Positions 1 to 8,344 of a stretch of DNA of 15,406 nt are shown piece after piece. This stretch comes from an uncultured Parabacteroides sp. (GTDB lineage Bacteria; Bacteroidota; Bacteroidia; Bacteroidales; Tannerellaceae). Made by a program: the position numbers and the translations under genes. The DNA lies in the NCBI GenBank assembly GCA_937890135.1, contig CALBYC010000223.1, positions 1 through 15,406 on the forward strand, written 5' to 3'. The notes under the pieces are model-generated. The model saw nothing but the letters and a program-made list of their open reading frames with translations, did no database searches and was not told the origin of the DNA. Numbering within the stretch: the first letter of the stretch is position 1; every line of letters starts with the position of its first letter.

Positions 1-1
1 C

Positions 2-670
2 CCCGTGGTGGAAGAATACCTTTATTCCGCCATGGAAGATTACCGCATAGACATCATGATTGACAAAGGGCCGAGCGCGCGTTCTATCCAAATAGACCTC
101 GCCCCGTTTACCTTGGTGGGAGCGACCACGCGTAGCGGGTTGCTGACAAGCCCTTTGCGTGCCCGCTTCGGGATCAACCTTCATCTGGAATACTATGACG
201 TTTCGACACTGACGGCAATCGTATTGCGCAGCGCGGACATCCTCCAGGTCAGGTGCGAGTTGAACGCGGCGGAAGAAATTGCTTCGAGAAGCCGGGGCAC
301 GCCGCGTATCGCGAATGCTTTGCTTCGGCGTGTCCGTGATTTCGCGCAAGTGAAGGGCAGCGGCGCCATTGACAAGGCTATCGCCTGCTACGCGCTGGAG
401 GCATTGAACATAGACCGCTACGGATTAGACCAAATAGATAACAAACTGTTGACGACAATCATTACTAAATTTAAGGGCGGCCCGGTCGGCTTAACCACTA
501 TCGCTACGGCCTTGGGCGAGGATCCCGGGACGTTGGAAGAGGTGTATGAGCCTTTTCTGATCAAAGAGGGGTTCTTGAAAAGGACTCCGCGCGGCAGGGA
601 AGTCACGGAACTGGCATATTCCCACCTCGGCTATTCCGCAGGTGATGGCGAACAAGGATTGTTGTTTTAA
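2..670 (+). CDS. ruvB: Holliday junction branch-migration ATPase RuvB, C-terminal two thirds (5' end outside window)
   Basis: RuvB is the hexameric AAA+ motor that, with RuvA, drives branch migration of Holliday junctions before RuvC cleavage. The frame is open through base 2, and the first codons (Pro-Val-Val-Glu-Glu-Tyr-Leu) match the middle of the protein, so the start, Walker A and Walker B lie upstream of the window. About 222 of the usual 340 or so residues are present. Visible landmarks are the sensor-1 strand ending GATTRSG, the SPLRARFG segment that carries the arginine finger in this family, the sensor-2 motif RGTPRIAN, and the C-terminal winged helix with GGPVGLTTIA and a final RTPRGR. 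The polysaccharide flippase gene begins 14 bases after the stop, so the two are probably co-transcribed. No damage is visible. Family assignment is very secure. Confidence 0.97.
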   Translation, partial: PVVEEYLYSAMEDYRIDIMIDKGPSARSIQIDLAPFTLVGATTRSGLLTSPLRARFGINLHLEYYDVSTLTAIVLRSADILQVRCELNAAEEIASRSRGTPRIANALLRRVRDFAQVKGSGAIDKAIACYALEALNIDRYGLDQIDNKLLTTIITKFKGGPVGLTTIATALGEDPGTLEEVYEPFLIKEGFLKRTPRGREVTELAYSHLGYSAGDGEQGLLF

Positions 671-684
671 ATAACGTATAGCGC

Positions 685-2202
685 ATGGCAAGTGGAATGA
701 AGCGGTTGGCGAAAGAGACCGCCGTTTATGGACTAAGCAGCATCGTAGGCCGTTTTTTGAATTGGATGCTGGTCCCGATGTACACGCGGGTGTTCACGGA
801 CACCGGGGATTTCGGCATCGTGACGAATTTATATGGATGGGTCGCATTGCTGTTGGTATTGCTCACCTGCGGGATGGAAACCGGCTTTTTCAGGTTTGTC
901 AACAAGAACGAGGAGAAGGATCCTATGCGGGTTTATGCGACAGCACTCGCATGGATAGGAGGCTTGGCCGCGGCATTTATTTTGGTATCATTGTCCATGC
1001 TGCATCCCATAGCAAATTTGATAAGTTACGCCGCCCCCATTGAATATTTGGGGATGATGCTCGTGATAACGGCTGTCGATGCCTTTTGTTGCATCCCTTT
1101 CGCTTATTTGCGTCATGCGGGGCAAGCTTACCGGTTCGCCGGGATCAAGCTGTTAAGCATCTTCCTGAACATATCCTTGAACATTTTCCTTCTGCTCTTG
1201 TGTCCATGGCTATACAGCCATTGCCCCGCAAGCGTAGATTGGTTTTTCCGTCCTGATTACGGAGTAGGGTATGTGTTCGTCTCGAATGCCATCACCACCG
1301 GCGTGACTTTGGTTTGCCTCCTGCCTTCCATCCGTCCGGGATTGGAATCACGGCCCGACTGGGGCTTATTGAAACAAATGCTTCGTTATTCATTCCCTAT
1401 TCTGATATTAGGAATAGCAGGAATATTCAACCAGACTGCTGACAAGATACTGTTCCCATTGCTTTTTGAAGACAAGGCCGAAGCTTATAGGCAGCTGGGC
1501 ATTTACGGCGCATGCTTTAAAGTGGCGGTCGTGATGGTTATGTTCATCCAAGCCTTCCGCTATGCCTATGAGCCGTTCATCTTTGCCAAGAACAAGAACG
1601 ATGGTGACACCAAGGCCTATGCGGAAGCGATGAAATATTTCATCATATTTTCCCTTTTGATATTTTTGGGAGTCATGTTTTACATAGACATCATCAAGCA
1701 TTTTGTGGGAAGTCGTTACTATGAAGGGCTTCGGGTCGTGCCCATCGTCATGCTGGGTGAGTTCTTCTTCGGGATTTATTTCAACCTCTCATTCTGGTAT
1801 AAGCTGATAGACCAGACGCAATGGGGGGCCTACTTTTCTTTGACAGGCTGCGGCGTGACCGTTTTGATCATCGTTTTGTTCGCCCCGGCTTACGGGTATA
1901 TGGCATGTGCTTGGGCTTCGTTTTTCTGCAATTTGCTGATCATGCTTTTGTCTTATTTCATCGGACAGAAAAAATTCCCTGTTCGTTACGATTTGAAATC
2001 GGCGGGGATTTATTCAAGCTTGGCTGCCGTTTGTTATGTCGCCGGCATGTGCCTCCCGATAGAGTCTGAAATCCTACGGGTGTCATACAGGACGGCGATA
2101 TTGTTTTTATTCCTTGCGTTTGTCATAAAAAAGGATTTACCTTTATCCGAATTGCCATATGTGGGACGATTTTTCAACAAGCGTCAGGAATCGCAATCAT
2201 AA
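685..2202 (+). CDS. MOP-superfamily polysaccharide flippase (Wzx/MATE-like membrane transporter)
   Basis: This 505-residue protein is hydrophobic almost throughout, with roughly 12 to 14 predicted membrane segments, which fits the MOP exporter superfamily of lipid-linked oligosaccharide flippases. The N-terminus (LAKETAVYGLSSIVGRFLNW, then PMYTRVF) is the usual opening of this family: an amphipathic stretch before helix 1 and the YTR motif after it. A charged central loop (KNKNDGDTKAYAEAMKYF) separates two six-helix halves. It most likely flips an undecaprenyl-linked glycan, for O-antigen, capsule or protein glycosylation, from cytoplasm to periplasm. No glycosyltransferase genes adjoin it, so the substrate cannot be inferred. 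It starts 14 bases after ruvB without its own clear promoter. ATG at 685 is used here; an in-frame ATG four codons later (697) is equally possible because neither has a strong ribosome site. Confidence 0.85.
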   Translation: MASGMKRLAKETAVYGLSSIVGRFLNWMLVPMYTRVFTDTGDFGIVTNLYGWVALLLVLLTCGMETGFFRFVNKNEEKDPMRVYATALAWIGGLAAAFILVSLSMLHPIANLISYAAPIEYLGMMLVITAVDAFCCIPFAYLRHAGQAYRFAGIKLLSIFLNISLNIFLLLLCPWLYSHCPASVDWFFRPDYGVGYVFVSNAITTGVTLVCLLPSIRPGLESRPDWGLLKQMLRYSFPILILGIAGIFNQTADKILFPLLFEDKAEAYRQLGIYGACFKVAVVMVMFIQAFRYAYEPFIFAKNKNDGDTKAYAEAMKYFIIFSLLIFLGVMFYIDIIKHFVGSRYYEGLRVVPIVMLGEFFFGIYFNLSFWYKLIDQTQWGAYFSLTGCGVTVLIIVLFAPAYGYMACAWASFFCNLLIMLLSYFIGQKKFPVRYDLKSAGIYSSLAAVCYVAGMCLPIESEILRVSYRTAILFLFLAFVIKKDLPLSELPYVGRFFNKRQESQS

Positions 2203-2217
2203 TAGATTAATTTATCG

Positions 2218-2225
2218 TACCTTTG
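2218..2225 (+). promoter_or_regulatory. Bacteroidetes-type promoter -7 box upstream of the DPP7 gene
   Basis: TACCTTTG matches the Bacteroidetes housekeeping consensus TAnnTTTG. It lies 69 bases upstream of the peptidase ATG, in the gap after the flippase stop. Transcription would start near 2232 and give a leader of about 60 bases. I do not see a good -33 TTTG at the usual spacing, so the call rests on the -7 box and its placement. Confidence 0.5.
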
Positions 2226-2294
2226 TCAAATCCTAACAATAAAAGGAGCCGGCATGTAGCAATTGCGGAATATTAATTGATAATAAATATAAAG

Positions 2295-4436
2295 ATGAAT
2301 TTTAAAAAGCAGATTTGGAGTTTATTGCTTCTGTTTGCAGCTTGGGGCCAAGTATACGCTGATGAAGGTATGTGGGTGCTGAAGGAGCTGAACAAGCAGA
2401 ACCTTGCTCGGATGAAAGAGTTGGGTTTTACACCTACTTATGAACAGTTGTATAGTGAGACGGACCCGTGCGTGGCGAACGCAGTCGTTATATTCGGCGG
2501 AGGATGTACGGGCATAACGGTGTCGCGGGAAGGCTTGATCTTTACGAACCACCATTGCGGGTACAGTTCCATCCAGCAACTGAGCAGTGTGGAACATGAT
2601 TACTTAAAAGACGGTTTTGTCTCCCAAAACAAGAATGAAGAGCTGCCTGTGCCGGGGCTTTCTGTCCAGTATTTGAGTGAAATGATCGATGTGACTGAAC
2701 GCATCAATCCCGTGATAGCCCCCATAGAGGAAGAATACAAACGTTTGATGGCCGCGGACTCGGTCGGCCAGGTGCTGTGTGATTCGGTCGGCATGAATGA
2801 ATTCAAACGGGCAAGTGTCATCCCCTTCTATTCTGACAATAAATATTACTTGGTGGTCTATAATGTTTACCGCGATGTGCGTTTGGTATTTGCTCCGCCC
2901 AGTTCAGTCGGGAAATTCGGTGGTGACACGGATAACTGGATGTGGCCCCGCCACACAGGAGATTTCTCCGTCTTTCGCGTATATGCCAATGCCAACAATG
3001 AACCCGCTTCATATAGCAGCGAGAACCAGCCCTACTCGCCCAAGTATGTGGCGGAAGTATCTCTGCAAGGATATGATGACAAGGACTATGCGATGACGAT
3101 TGGTTTTCCTGGAAGCACAAGCCGTTACCTTTGCTCGTGGGGAGTCAAGCAGCGTATCGAGGACTCCAATGTCCCGCGCATCGAGGTGAGGGGTGTCAAA
3201 CAAGAAATCTGGAAAAAAGCCATGTCCGCGAGCGATGCGGTCCGCATCAAATATGCTTCCAAATATGCCGGCAGCTCCAATTATTGGAAGAATTCCATAG
3301 GAATGAACAAAGGACTGGCCAAATTGGATGTGATAGCCCGTAAAGAAGCCCAGCAGAAAGAATTTGCAGATTGGGTTGCCCAGTCGGCGGAACGGAAAGA
3401 GAAATACGGGAATGTGTTGCAGCTGCTTCAAGAAGGATACACGGCTGCCAATGAGTACACCCGCGCATTGACTTATTTGGTAGAGACGCTGGAACGAGGA
3501 ACGGAAATCGTATCCTTGGCCCGCCTTGTCAATCGTTTTGACGTGGCAGGGTCGACGGAAGAAGAACGAAAGATTTTCCTCGAGGATGATATTCAAAAGT
3601 TCTTCAAGGATTATGAACCGTCATTGGACCAAGAAGTGCTTGCGGCCATGATGAAAATAGCGAAGGAACGCATCCCGGCCCAGTACCTTCCGGATGTGTT
3701 CGCAAAAATAGACAAGAAATACAAGGGCGATTACAAAAAGTATGCGGCCCATTTGTTCAAAAAGACGCAATTGCTGGACTATGACAATATTGTCAAATTG
3801 CTTTCGGACTCGAAAAAGAACGAGCATCTAAAGGATGACCCCGCCTTTGAATTAAGCCTTTCTTCTCTTGTCTCTTTAATCAATTTGAGACAGCTGATGA
3901 ACGATGCTTCTGATAAAATTTCAAAAGGAGAACGCCTGTATTTGGCCGGATTGATGGAAATGCACCCCGAAAAGACATTTTATTCGGATGCAAACTTTAC
4001 GATGCGTGCCAGCTATGGCTCCATTGGTGGATACCGTCCTTTTGACGCAGCTTGGTATGATTATTATTCGACGGATAAAGGAATCTTGGAAAAACAAGAC
4101 CCCAACAGTGATGAATTCTGGGTGCAACCGGAGATTTTGGATCTTGTCCGTAGCCGTGATTTTGGTCAGTACGCCAATAAAAAGGGGGATTTGCAACTCT
4201 GTTTCTTAACGAACAACGACATTACCGGAGGTAATTCCGGCAGTCCTATTTTTGATAAGAATGCAAGGCTGATAGGGCTGGCTTTTGATGGCAACTGGGA
4301 GGCCATGAGTGGCGACATCGCATTTGAGCCGGACTTGCAGCGTTGCATCGGTGTGGATATCCGTTATGTCTTGTTTATGATTGATAAATGGGGCAAATGT
4401 CCGAGGTTGATTCACGAATTGAAATTGGTAAAATAA
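2295..4436 (+). CDS. S46-family dipeptidyl peptidase, DPP7-type (hydrophobic P1 preference)
   Basis: Secreted serine exopeptidase that removes dipeptides from peptide N-termini, supplying dipeptides to asaccharolytic or proteolytic Bacteroidales. From ATG 2295 it has 713 residues, close to the family length. A signal peptide (basic MNFKKQ, a hydrophobic run, then QVYA before DEGMW) implies a periplasmic location. The chymotrypsin-fold triad is readable: His87 in TNHHCGY, Asp223 in RHTGDF, Ser648 in GGNSGSP. The N-terminus-anchoring segment DNWMWPR is at 213-219. Gly666, in FDGNWEAMSG, sits 18 residues after the catalytic Ser, where acidic-specific DPP11 has Arg. Gly there marks DPP7-type enzymes that prefer bulky hydrophobic P1 residues. 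A TTG 18 bases upstream is in frame, but ATG 2295 gives a proper signal peptide. It stands alone, with its own promoter and a gap of about 100 bases after it. Confidence 0.95.
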   Translation: MNFKKQIWSLLLLFAAWGQVYADEGMWVLKELNKQNLARMKELGFTPTYEQLYSETDPCVANAVVIFGGGCTGITVSREGLIFTNHHCGYSSIQQLSSVEHDYLKDGFVSQNKNEELPVPGLSVQYLSEMIDVTERINPVIAPIEEEYKRLMAADSVGQVLCDSVGMNEFKRASVIPFYSDNKYYLVVYNVYRDVRLVFAPPSSVGKFGGDTDNWMWPRHTGDFSVFRVYANANNEPASYSSENQPYSPKYVAEVSLQGYDDKDYAMTIGFPGSTSRYLCSWGVKQRIEDSNVPRIEVRGVKQEIWKKAMSASDAVRIKYASKYAGSSNYWKNSIGMNKGLAKLDVIARKEAQQKEFADWVAQSAERKEKYGNVLQLLQEGYTAANEYTRALTYLVETLERGTEIVSLARLVNRFDVAGSTEEERKIFLEDDIQKFFKDYEPSLDQEVLAAMMKIAKERIPAQYLPDVFAKIDKKYKGDYKKYAAHLFKKTQLLDYDNIVKLLSDSKKNEHLKDDPAFELSLSSLVSLINLRQLMNDASDKISKGERLYLAGLMEMHPEKTFYSDANFTMRASYGSIGGYRPFDAAWYDYYSTDKGILEKQDPNSDEFWVQPEILDLVRSRDFGQYANKKGDLQLCFLTNNDITGGNSGSPIFDKNARLIGLAFDGNWEAMSGDIAFEPDLQRCIGVDIRYVLFMIDKWGKCPRLIHELKLVK

Positions 4437-4540
4437 ATAGGCTTTTTATCATTTTATAGCCTTGAAAAGGAAGGAACTTTGCACATGCGGGCATTTGCCT
4501 TTTATGAGTAGAGGTAAAGTAACATAATAAAAACAGATAG

Positions 4541-5437
4541 ATGAAGAAAATAAGAGCAGCCATCATCGGTTATGGCAATATCGGAAAGTATGTATTGGAG
4601 GCTTTGGAGGTCGCTCCTGATTTTGAAATTGCCGGAGTCGTCCGTCGTGATCCGTCCAATGTCCCGGCAGAATTGAATGGCATTCCTGTAGTGGCCCATG
4701 TCTCTAAATTGGAGAACGTGGATGTCGCTATCCTGGCAACGCCGACACGAAAGGTCGAACAGTTTGCCAAAGAGGCATTGGCCTTGGGCATCAACACGGT
4801 CGACAGCTTTGATATCCATGGGCAGGTTGTCGATTTGCGTAAATCCTTGGACGAAGTGGCAAAAGAACATGGCGCTGTTTCTGTCATTTCAGCAGGCTGG
4901 GACCCGGGCTCGGATTCCGTGGTACGTGCCTTGTTAGAAGCCATGGTCCCTAAGGGAATCACCTATACAAACTTCGGCCCGGGCATGAGCATGGGACATA
5001 CGGTGGCCGTAAAAGCAATCGAAGGAGTAAAGGCCGCTTTGAGCATGACAATCCCATTAGGCACCGGGGTGCATCGTCGTATGGTCTATATTGAAGTGAA
5101 AGATGGCTATGACTTCAAGCAAGTTGCTGCTGCAATCAAGGCGGATGATTATTTTGCACATGACGAGACACATGTCATACAAGTTGAATCTGTTGATGCG
5201 TTGAAGGACATGGGACATGGCGTCAACCTCGTGCGTAAGGGGGTATCTGGGATGACACAGAACCAGCTGGTCGAATTTGACATGAAGATTAATAACCCGG
5301 CTTTGACCGCCCAGATTTTAGTCTCCGTAGCTCGTGCCAGCTTTAAGCAAAAGCCAGGAGCATATACCATGATCGAACTGCCCATCATAGATTTGCTCTA
5401 TGGAGAACGTGAATCTTTGATTAGACGATTAGTATAA
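4541..5437 (+). CDS. ddh: meso-diaminopimelate D-dehydrogenase
   Basis: NADPH-dependent enzyme that reductively aminates L-2-amino-6-oxopimelate (tetrahydrodipicolinate form) to meso-diaminopimelate in one step, bypassing the acylated dap branches for peptidoglycan and lysine. The 298-residue protein opens with a Rossmann fold (IIGYGNIGK, GxGxxG at 10-15) and a VVRRDP segment after strand 2, consistent with NADP(H) binding. Family motifs follow: DSFDIH near 88, SAGWDPG with Trp120-Gly123, NFGPGMSMGH at 144-153, then a C-terminal MTQNQLVEFDMKINNPALTAQ segment. It is clearly shorter than the corynebacterial enzyme (about 320 residues) and resembles the short group typified by the Symbiobacterium enzyme. 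lgt starts one base after the stop, so the two are translationally close. The ATG is preceded by an A-rich leader without a Shine-Dalgarno sequence. Confidence 0.92.
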   Translation: MKKIRAAIIGYGNIGKYVLEALEVAPDFEIAGVVRRDPSNVPAELNGIPVVAHVSKLENVDVAILATPTRKVEQFAKEALALGINTVDSFDIHGQVVDLRKSLDEVAKEHGAVSVISAGWDPGSDSVVRALLEAMVPKGITYTNFGPGMSMGHTVAVKAIEGVKAALSMTIPLGTGVHRRMVYIEVKDGYDFKQVAAAIKADDYFAHDETHVIQVESVDALKDMGHGVNLVRKGVSGMTQNQLVEFDMKINNPALTAQILVSVARASFKQKPGAYTMIELPIIDLLYGERESLIRRLV

Positions 5438-5438
5438 A

Positions 5439-6260
5439 ATGATGGATTTTATCACATGGACTGCAGACCCTGCCATTTTTACCATAGGCTCTCGGGAGGT
5501 AAGATGGTATGGATTAGCTTTTGCTGTCGGCTTTTGGATAGGATATATGATTGTCCAAAAGATGTGGAAGCAAGAGAAGTTGAATCCCGAATGGTTGGAC
5601 TCGTTACTGATTTATACCCTGCTTGGCACTGTGGTCGGGGCGCGTTTAGGCCATTGCCTCTTTTATGCTCCCGACTATTATTTGGCTCATCCTGTCGAGA
5701 TATTTAAAATATGGGAAGGAGGCCTTGCAAGCCATGGCGGTACGTTGGGCATAATCATAGCAATCTATTTCTATTCTAAAAAAGTCAGCCATCGGAGCAT
5801 GTTGTGGGCTTTTGACAAGCTTGTCGTGCCGACGGGCTTGGTGGCGGCGATGATCCGATTGGGGAATCTGATGAACCATGAGATTTATGGCCATCCTACT
5901 GATTTGCCGTGGGGCTTTGAGTTCATAACGAATCTTCATGCCTGGAAAGCCGGTGCGGAGCCTGTGTTTTCTGCACCGAGCCATCCAACGCAGTTGTATG
6001 AAGCTGTTTGTTATTTGTTGACTTTCTTTCTGTGTTCATGGTTGTATTTCAAGAAACAAGCATGGAAAAGGGAAGGCTTCATCTTTGGAATTTTTATGAT
6101 ATGCATCTTCGCTTCCCGTTTTGTCATCGAATTCCTGAAAAACGACCAAGAAAAATTCGAAGCGGATATGTTTCTTAATATGGGGCAGTTGTTGAGCATT
6201 CCGTTTGTCTTGGCGGGATGTTACTTCGTATGGAGGTCTATGAAAGTTGGAAAATCGTAA
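5439..6260 (+). CDS. lgt: Prolipoprotein diacylglyceryl transferase Lgt
   Basis: Inner-membrane enzyme that moves diacylglycerol from phosphatidylglycerol to the lipobox cysteine of prelipoproteins, the first step of lipoprotein maturation. The 273-residue product has about seven membrane segments and the expected conserved residues: Tyr24 in RWYGLAF, His99 in GGLASHGGTLG, the Lgt signature with Arg140, Asn143 and Glu148 (RLGNLMNHEIYG), and Arg227 in SRFVIEF. These align with the essential E. coli positions with a small offset. It begins one base after ddh and is followed 13 bases later by the flavodiiron gene, so it sits inside a compact transcription unit. A second ATG directly follows the first (5442); which is used makes a one-residue difference. 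The Ig-like lipoprotein encoded on the other strand of this window is a plausible substrate. Confidence 0.96.
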   Translation: MMDFITWTADPAIFTIGSREVRWYGLAFAVGFWIGYMIVQKMWKQEKLNPEWLDSLLIYTLLGTVVGARLGHCLFYAPDYYLAHPVEIFKIWEGGLASHGGTLGIIIAIYFYSKKVSHRSMLWAFDKLVVPTGLVAAMIRLGNLMNHEIYGHPTDLPWGFEFITNLHAWKAGAEPVFSAPSHPTQLYEAVCYLLTFFLCSWLYFKKQAWKREGFIFGIFMICIFASRFVIEFLKNDQEKFEADMFLNMGQLLSIPFVLAGCYFVWRSMKVGKS

Positions 6261-6273
6261 ATACTGATAGGGT

Positions 6274-7467
6274 ATGTATAAATTAAAAGCTATAGCAAAC
6301 GATATCTTTTATGTCGGGGTTAATGACCGGCAAAAAGCTTTATTTGAAAACATGTGGCCGTTGCCATATGGCATTTCTTACAACTCTTATTTGATTGTAG
6401 GAGAGAAGTCCGTTCTTGTTGATACGGTCGATGTATGTTTTTCAGACATTTTCTTAAGGAAAATCCAAGACAAATTGCAGGAACGTCCTTTGGATTATTT
6501 GATAGTCAATCACATGGAACCAGACCATGCCGGAAGCATACGCCTGCTCCGGCAGCTTTATCCGCAAGTCCAGATAATAGGCAACAAGCGCACGTTTGAC
6601 ATGCTGGACGGCTTTTATGGCATTAAGACGGGCTTGGTAGAGGTAAAGGATGGAGACATGTTGGAAATCGGCCAGCATAAACTTGATTTTTATTTGGCAC
6701 CGATGGTCCATTGGCCCGAAGTAATGATGACTTATGAAGAAACGAACAAGATTCTATTTTCCGCCGATGCGTTTGGCACTTATGGCACTTTGGACGGTGG
6801 CATATTGGAAACGGAATTGAACCTTGAGCACTTTTGGGATGAAATGAAGCGGTATTATTCCAATATCGTCGGGAAATACGGTAATCCCGTGCAAAGGATT
6901 TTGCAGAAATTATCGGCATTGGACATCCAGGTCATTTGCTCTACTCATGGCCCTGTATGGACAGAGCATATCCGGGATGTGGTAGGCATCTATGACAAGT
7001 TGAGCCGGTACGAGGGGGAAGACGGGGTAGTCATAATATATGGAAGCATGTATGGCAATACCGAGCAAATGGCGGAAACGATAGCAGCCTCTTTGGCTGA
7101 TAACGGAGTGAAGAACATCATCATGCATAACGTAAGCAAGAGCGATGCATCTTATGTGCTGCGGGATTTGTTTAAGTACAAGGCCGTGATAATAGGCTCT
7201 CCCACTTATTGCAACCAGCTTTATCCCGAAATTGATTCGATACTGCAGAAAATAGAGGTAAGAGAGGTGAAGAACCGTCTCTTCGCTTATTTCGGTTCTT
7301 TTTCATGGGCCGGGGCTGCGGTGAAACGGTTGGCCGCCTTTGGTGAAAAAATGCAATGGACAGTGGTGGGGGAACCTGTGGAATCGAAGCAGGCCTTGAA
7401 AGCGGATAAGTACGACGCTTGTTGGGATTTGGGAAAGTCAATGGCGGAAAAGCTTGCGGAAAAGTAA
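6274..7467 (+). CDS. FprA-type flavodiiron protein (O2/NO reductase, A-type flavoprotein)
   Basis: Cytosolic two-domain enzyme that reduces O2 to water and/or NO to N2O in anaerobes, usually with electrons from rubredoxin or F420H2. Residues 1 to about 250 form a metallo-beta-lactamase-like domain with the complete diiron ligand set: His80, Glu82, Asp84 and His85 in HMEPDHAG, His146 (MVHWPE), Asp165 (SADAFG) and His225 (STHGPVW). Residues from about 252 form a flavodoxin domain with the FMN phosphate loop YGSMYGNTEQM (256-266), followed by the SPTYCNQLYPE and SFSWAGAAVK loops. At 397 residues it is the minimal class A form, with no rubredoxin or flavin-reductase extension. No redox partner is encoded in the window. 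It sits 13 bases after lgt and 28 before nagB. Whether it prefers O2 or NO cannot be read from the sequence. Confidence 0.95.
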   Translation: MYKLKAIANDIFYVGVNDRQKALFENMWPLPYGISYNSYLIVGEKSVLVDTVDVCFSDIFLRKIQDKLQERPLDYLIVNHMEPDHAGSIRLLRQLYPQVQIIGNKRTFDMLDGFYGIKTGLVEVKDGDMLEIGQHKLDFYLAPMVHWPEVMMTYEETNKILFSADAFGTYGTLDGGILETELNLEHFWDEMKRYYSNIVGKYGNPVQRILQKLSALDIQVICSTHGPVWTEHIRDVVGIYDKLSRYEGEDGVVIIYGSMYGNTEQMAETIAASLADNGVKNIIMHNVSKSDASYVLRDLFKYKAVIIGSPTYCNQLYPEIDSILQKIEVREVKNRLFAYFGSFSWAGAAVKRLAAFGEKMQWTVVGEPVESKQALKADKYDACWDLGKSMAEKLAEK

Positions 7468-7495
7468 AATGCAATTCTTAAAATAACATACAATC

Positions 7496-8308
7496 ATGAG
7501 ACTGATTATAGAACCGAATTATGAGCAGTTGTCCAGCTGGGCTGCTAACTATGTCGCTGCGAAGATCAAAGCGGCTAATCCTACTGCGGAGAAACCTTTC
7601 GTATTGGGCTTGCCGACTGGCTCCTCGCCGTTAGGGATGTATAAGAATTTGATAGAATTGAACAAACAAGGGGTTGTTTCATTCCGGAACATCATCACTT
7701 TTAACATGGATGAATACGTAGGTTTGCCTAAAGAACATCCGGAAAGCTATCATTCGTTTATGTGGAATAATTTTTTTAGCCATATAGACATCAAACCGGA
7801 AAACGTAAATATCTTGAATGGCAACGCCGAAGACATAGAAGCGGAATGTGCCGCGTATGAAGCGCGGATAAAGGCCGTTGGAGGTGTGGATTTGTTTTTG
7901 GGCGGCATTGGCCCGGATGGCCATATTGCATTCAACGAACCGGGATCTTCTTTGTCTTCTCGTACTCGCATGAAGACTTTGACGACAGATACGATCATCG
8001 CTAATTCTCGTTTCTTTGAGAATGATGTGAATAAAGTCCCTAAAACCGCTGTAACTGTAGGTGTCGGAACTGTGTTGGATGCCAAGGAAGTGCTGATTAT
8101 GGTGAATGGGCATAATAAAGCCCGTGCATTGCAACAAGCCGTAGAAGGTGCTGTCAATCAAATGTGGACAATTACGGCGTTGCAATTGCATCCTAAGGGA
8201 ATCATTGTTTGCGACGACGCGGCTTGCGATGAATTGAAGGTCGGTACTTATCGTTATTTCAAGGATATCGAGAAAGAGCATCTGTGCCCGTCTTCATTGC
8301 TGAAATGA
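7496..8308 (+). CDS. nagB: Glucosamine-6-phosphate deaminase
   Basis: Converts glucosamine-6-phosphate to fructose-6-phosphate plus ammonia, bringing amino sugars from peptidoglycan recycling, chitin or mucin glycans into glycolysis. The 270-residue protein keeps the catalytic residues at the same numbers as E. coli NagB: Asp72 in FNMDEYVGL, Asp141 and His143 in GIGPDGHIAFNEP, Glu148 in the same motif. The phosphate-binding loop GLPTGSSPLGMY lies near 39-50 and SRTRMKTL follows at about 155. This is the single-domain form, not the Bacteroidetes fusion with a C-terminal LmbE-like domain. It ends the plus-strand run; the next gene is convergent. No N-acetylglucosamine deacetylase or transporter is adjacent. 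ATG 7496 gives a standard N-terminus (MRLIIEPNYEQLS). Confidence 0.97.
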   Translation: MRLIIEPNYEQLSSWAANYVAAKIKAANPTAEKPFVLGLPTGSSPLGMYKNLIELNKQGVVSFRNIITFNMDEYVGLPKEHPESYHSFMWNNFFSHIDIKPENVNILNGNAEDIEAECAAYEARIKAVGGVDLFLGGIGPDGHIAFNEPGSSLSSRTRMKTLTTDTIIANSRFFENDVNKVPKTAVTVGVGTVLDAKEVLIMVNGHNKARALQQAVEGAVNQMWTITALQLHPKGIIVCDDAACDELKVGTYRYFKDIEKEHLCPSSLLK

Positions 8309-8344
8309 TGACTTGCAGGAAACAAAAGAGGAATAGGTAATAGG

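Noticed and set aside
2277..2294. TTG start six codons upstream of the S46 peptidase ATG
   Set aside because: The added residues (MIINIK) do not improve the signal peptide, and the start at 2295 gives the family length and places the catalytic serine at 648.
3009..3596. 195-codon antisense frame within the S46 peptidase gene
   Set aside because: It is the complement of a well-conserved coding sequence, has no family signature and no promoter or ribosome site.
4440..4462. GGCT...AGCC pairing after the peptidase stop as a terminator
   Set aside because: Only four base pairs form and the loop is all A/T; no following T-run.
4474..4481. GAACTTTG as a promoter -7 box for ddh
   Set aside because: The first base differs from TAnnTTTG and no -33 element is visible; the gap does suggest a promoter, but this box is too weak to list.
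7679..8281. 200-codon antisense frame within nagB
   Set aside because: Complement of conserved nagB codons; composition is that of a shadow frame (rich in His, Arg, Ile, Phe), with no domain.
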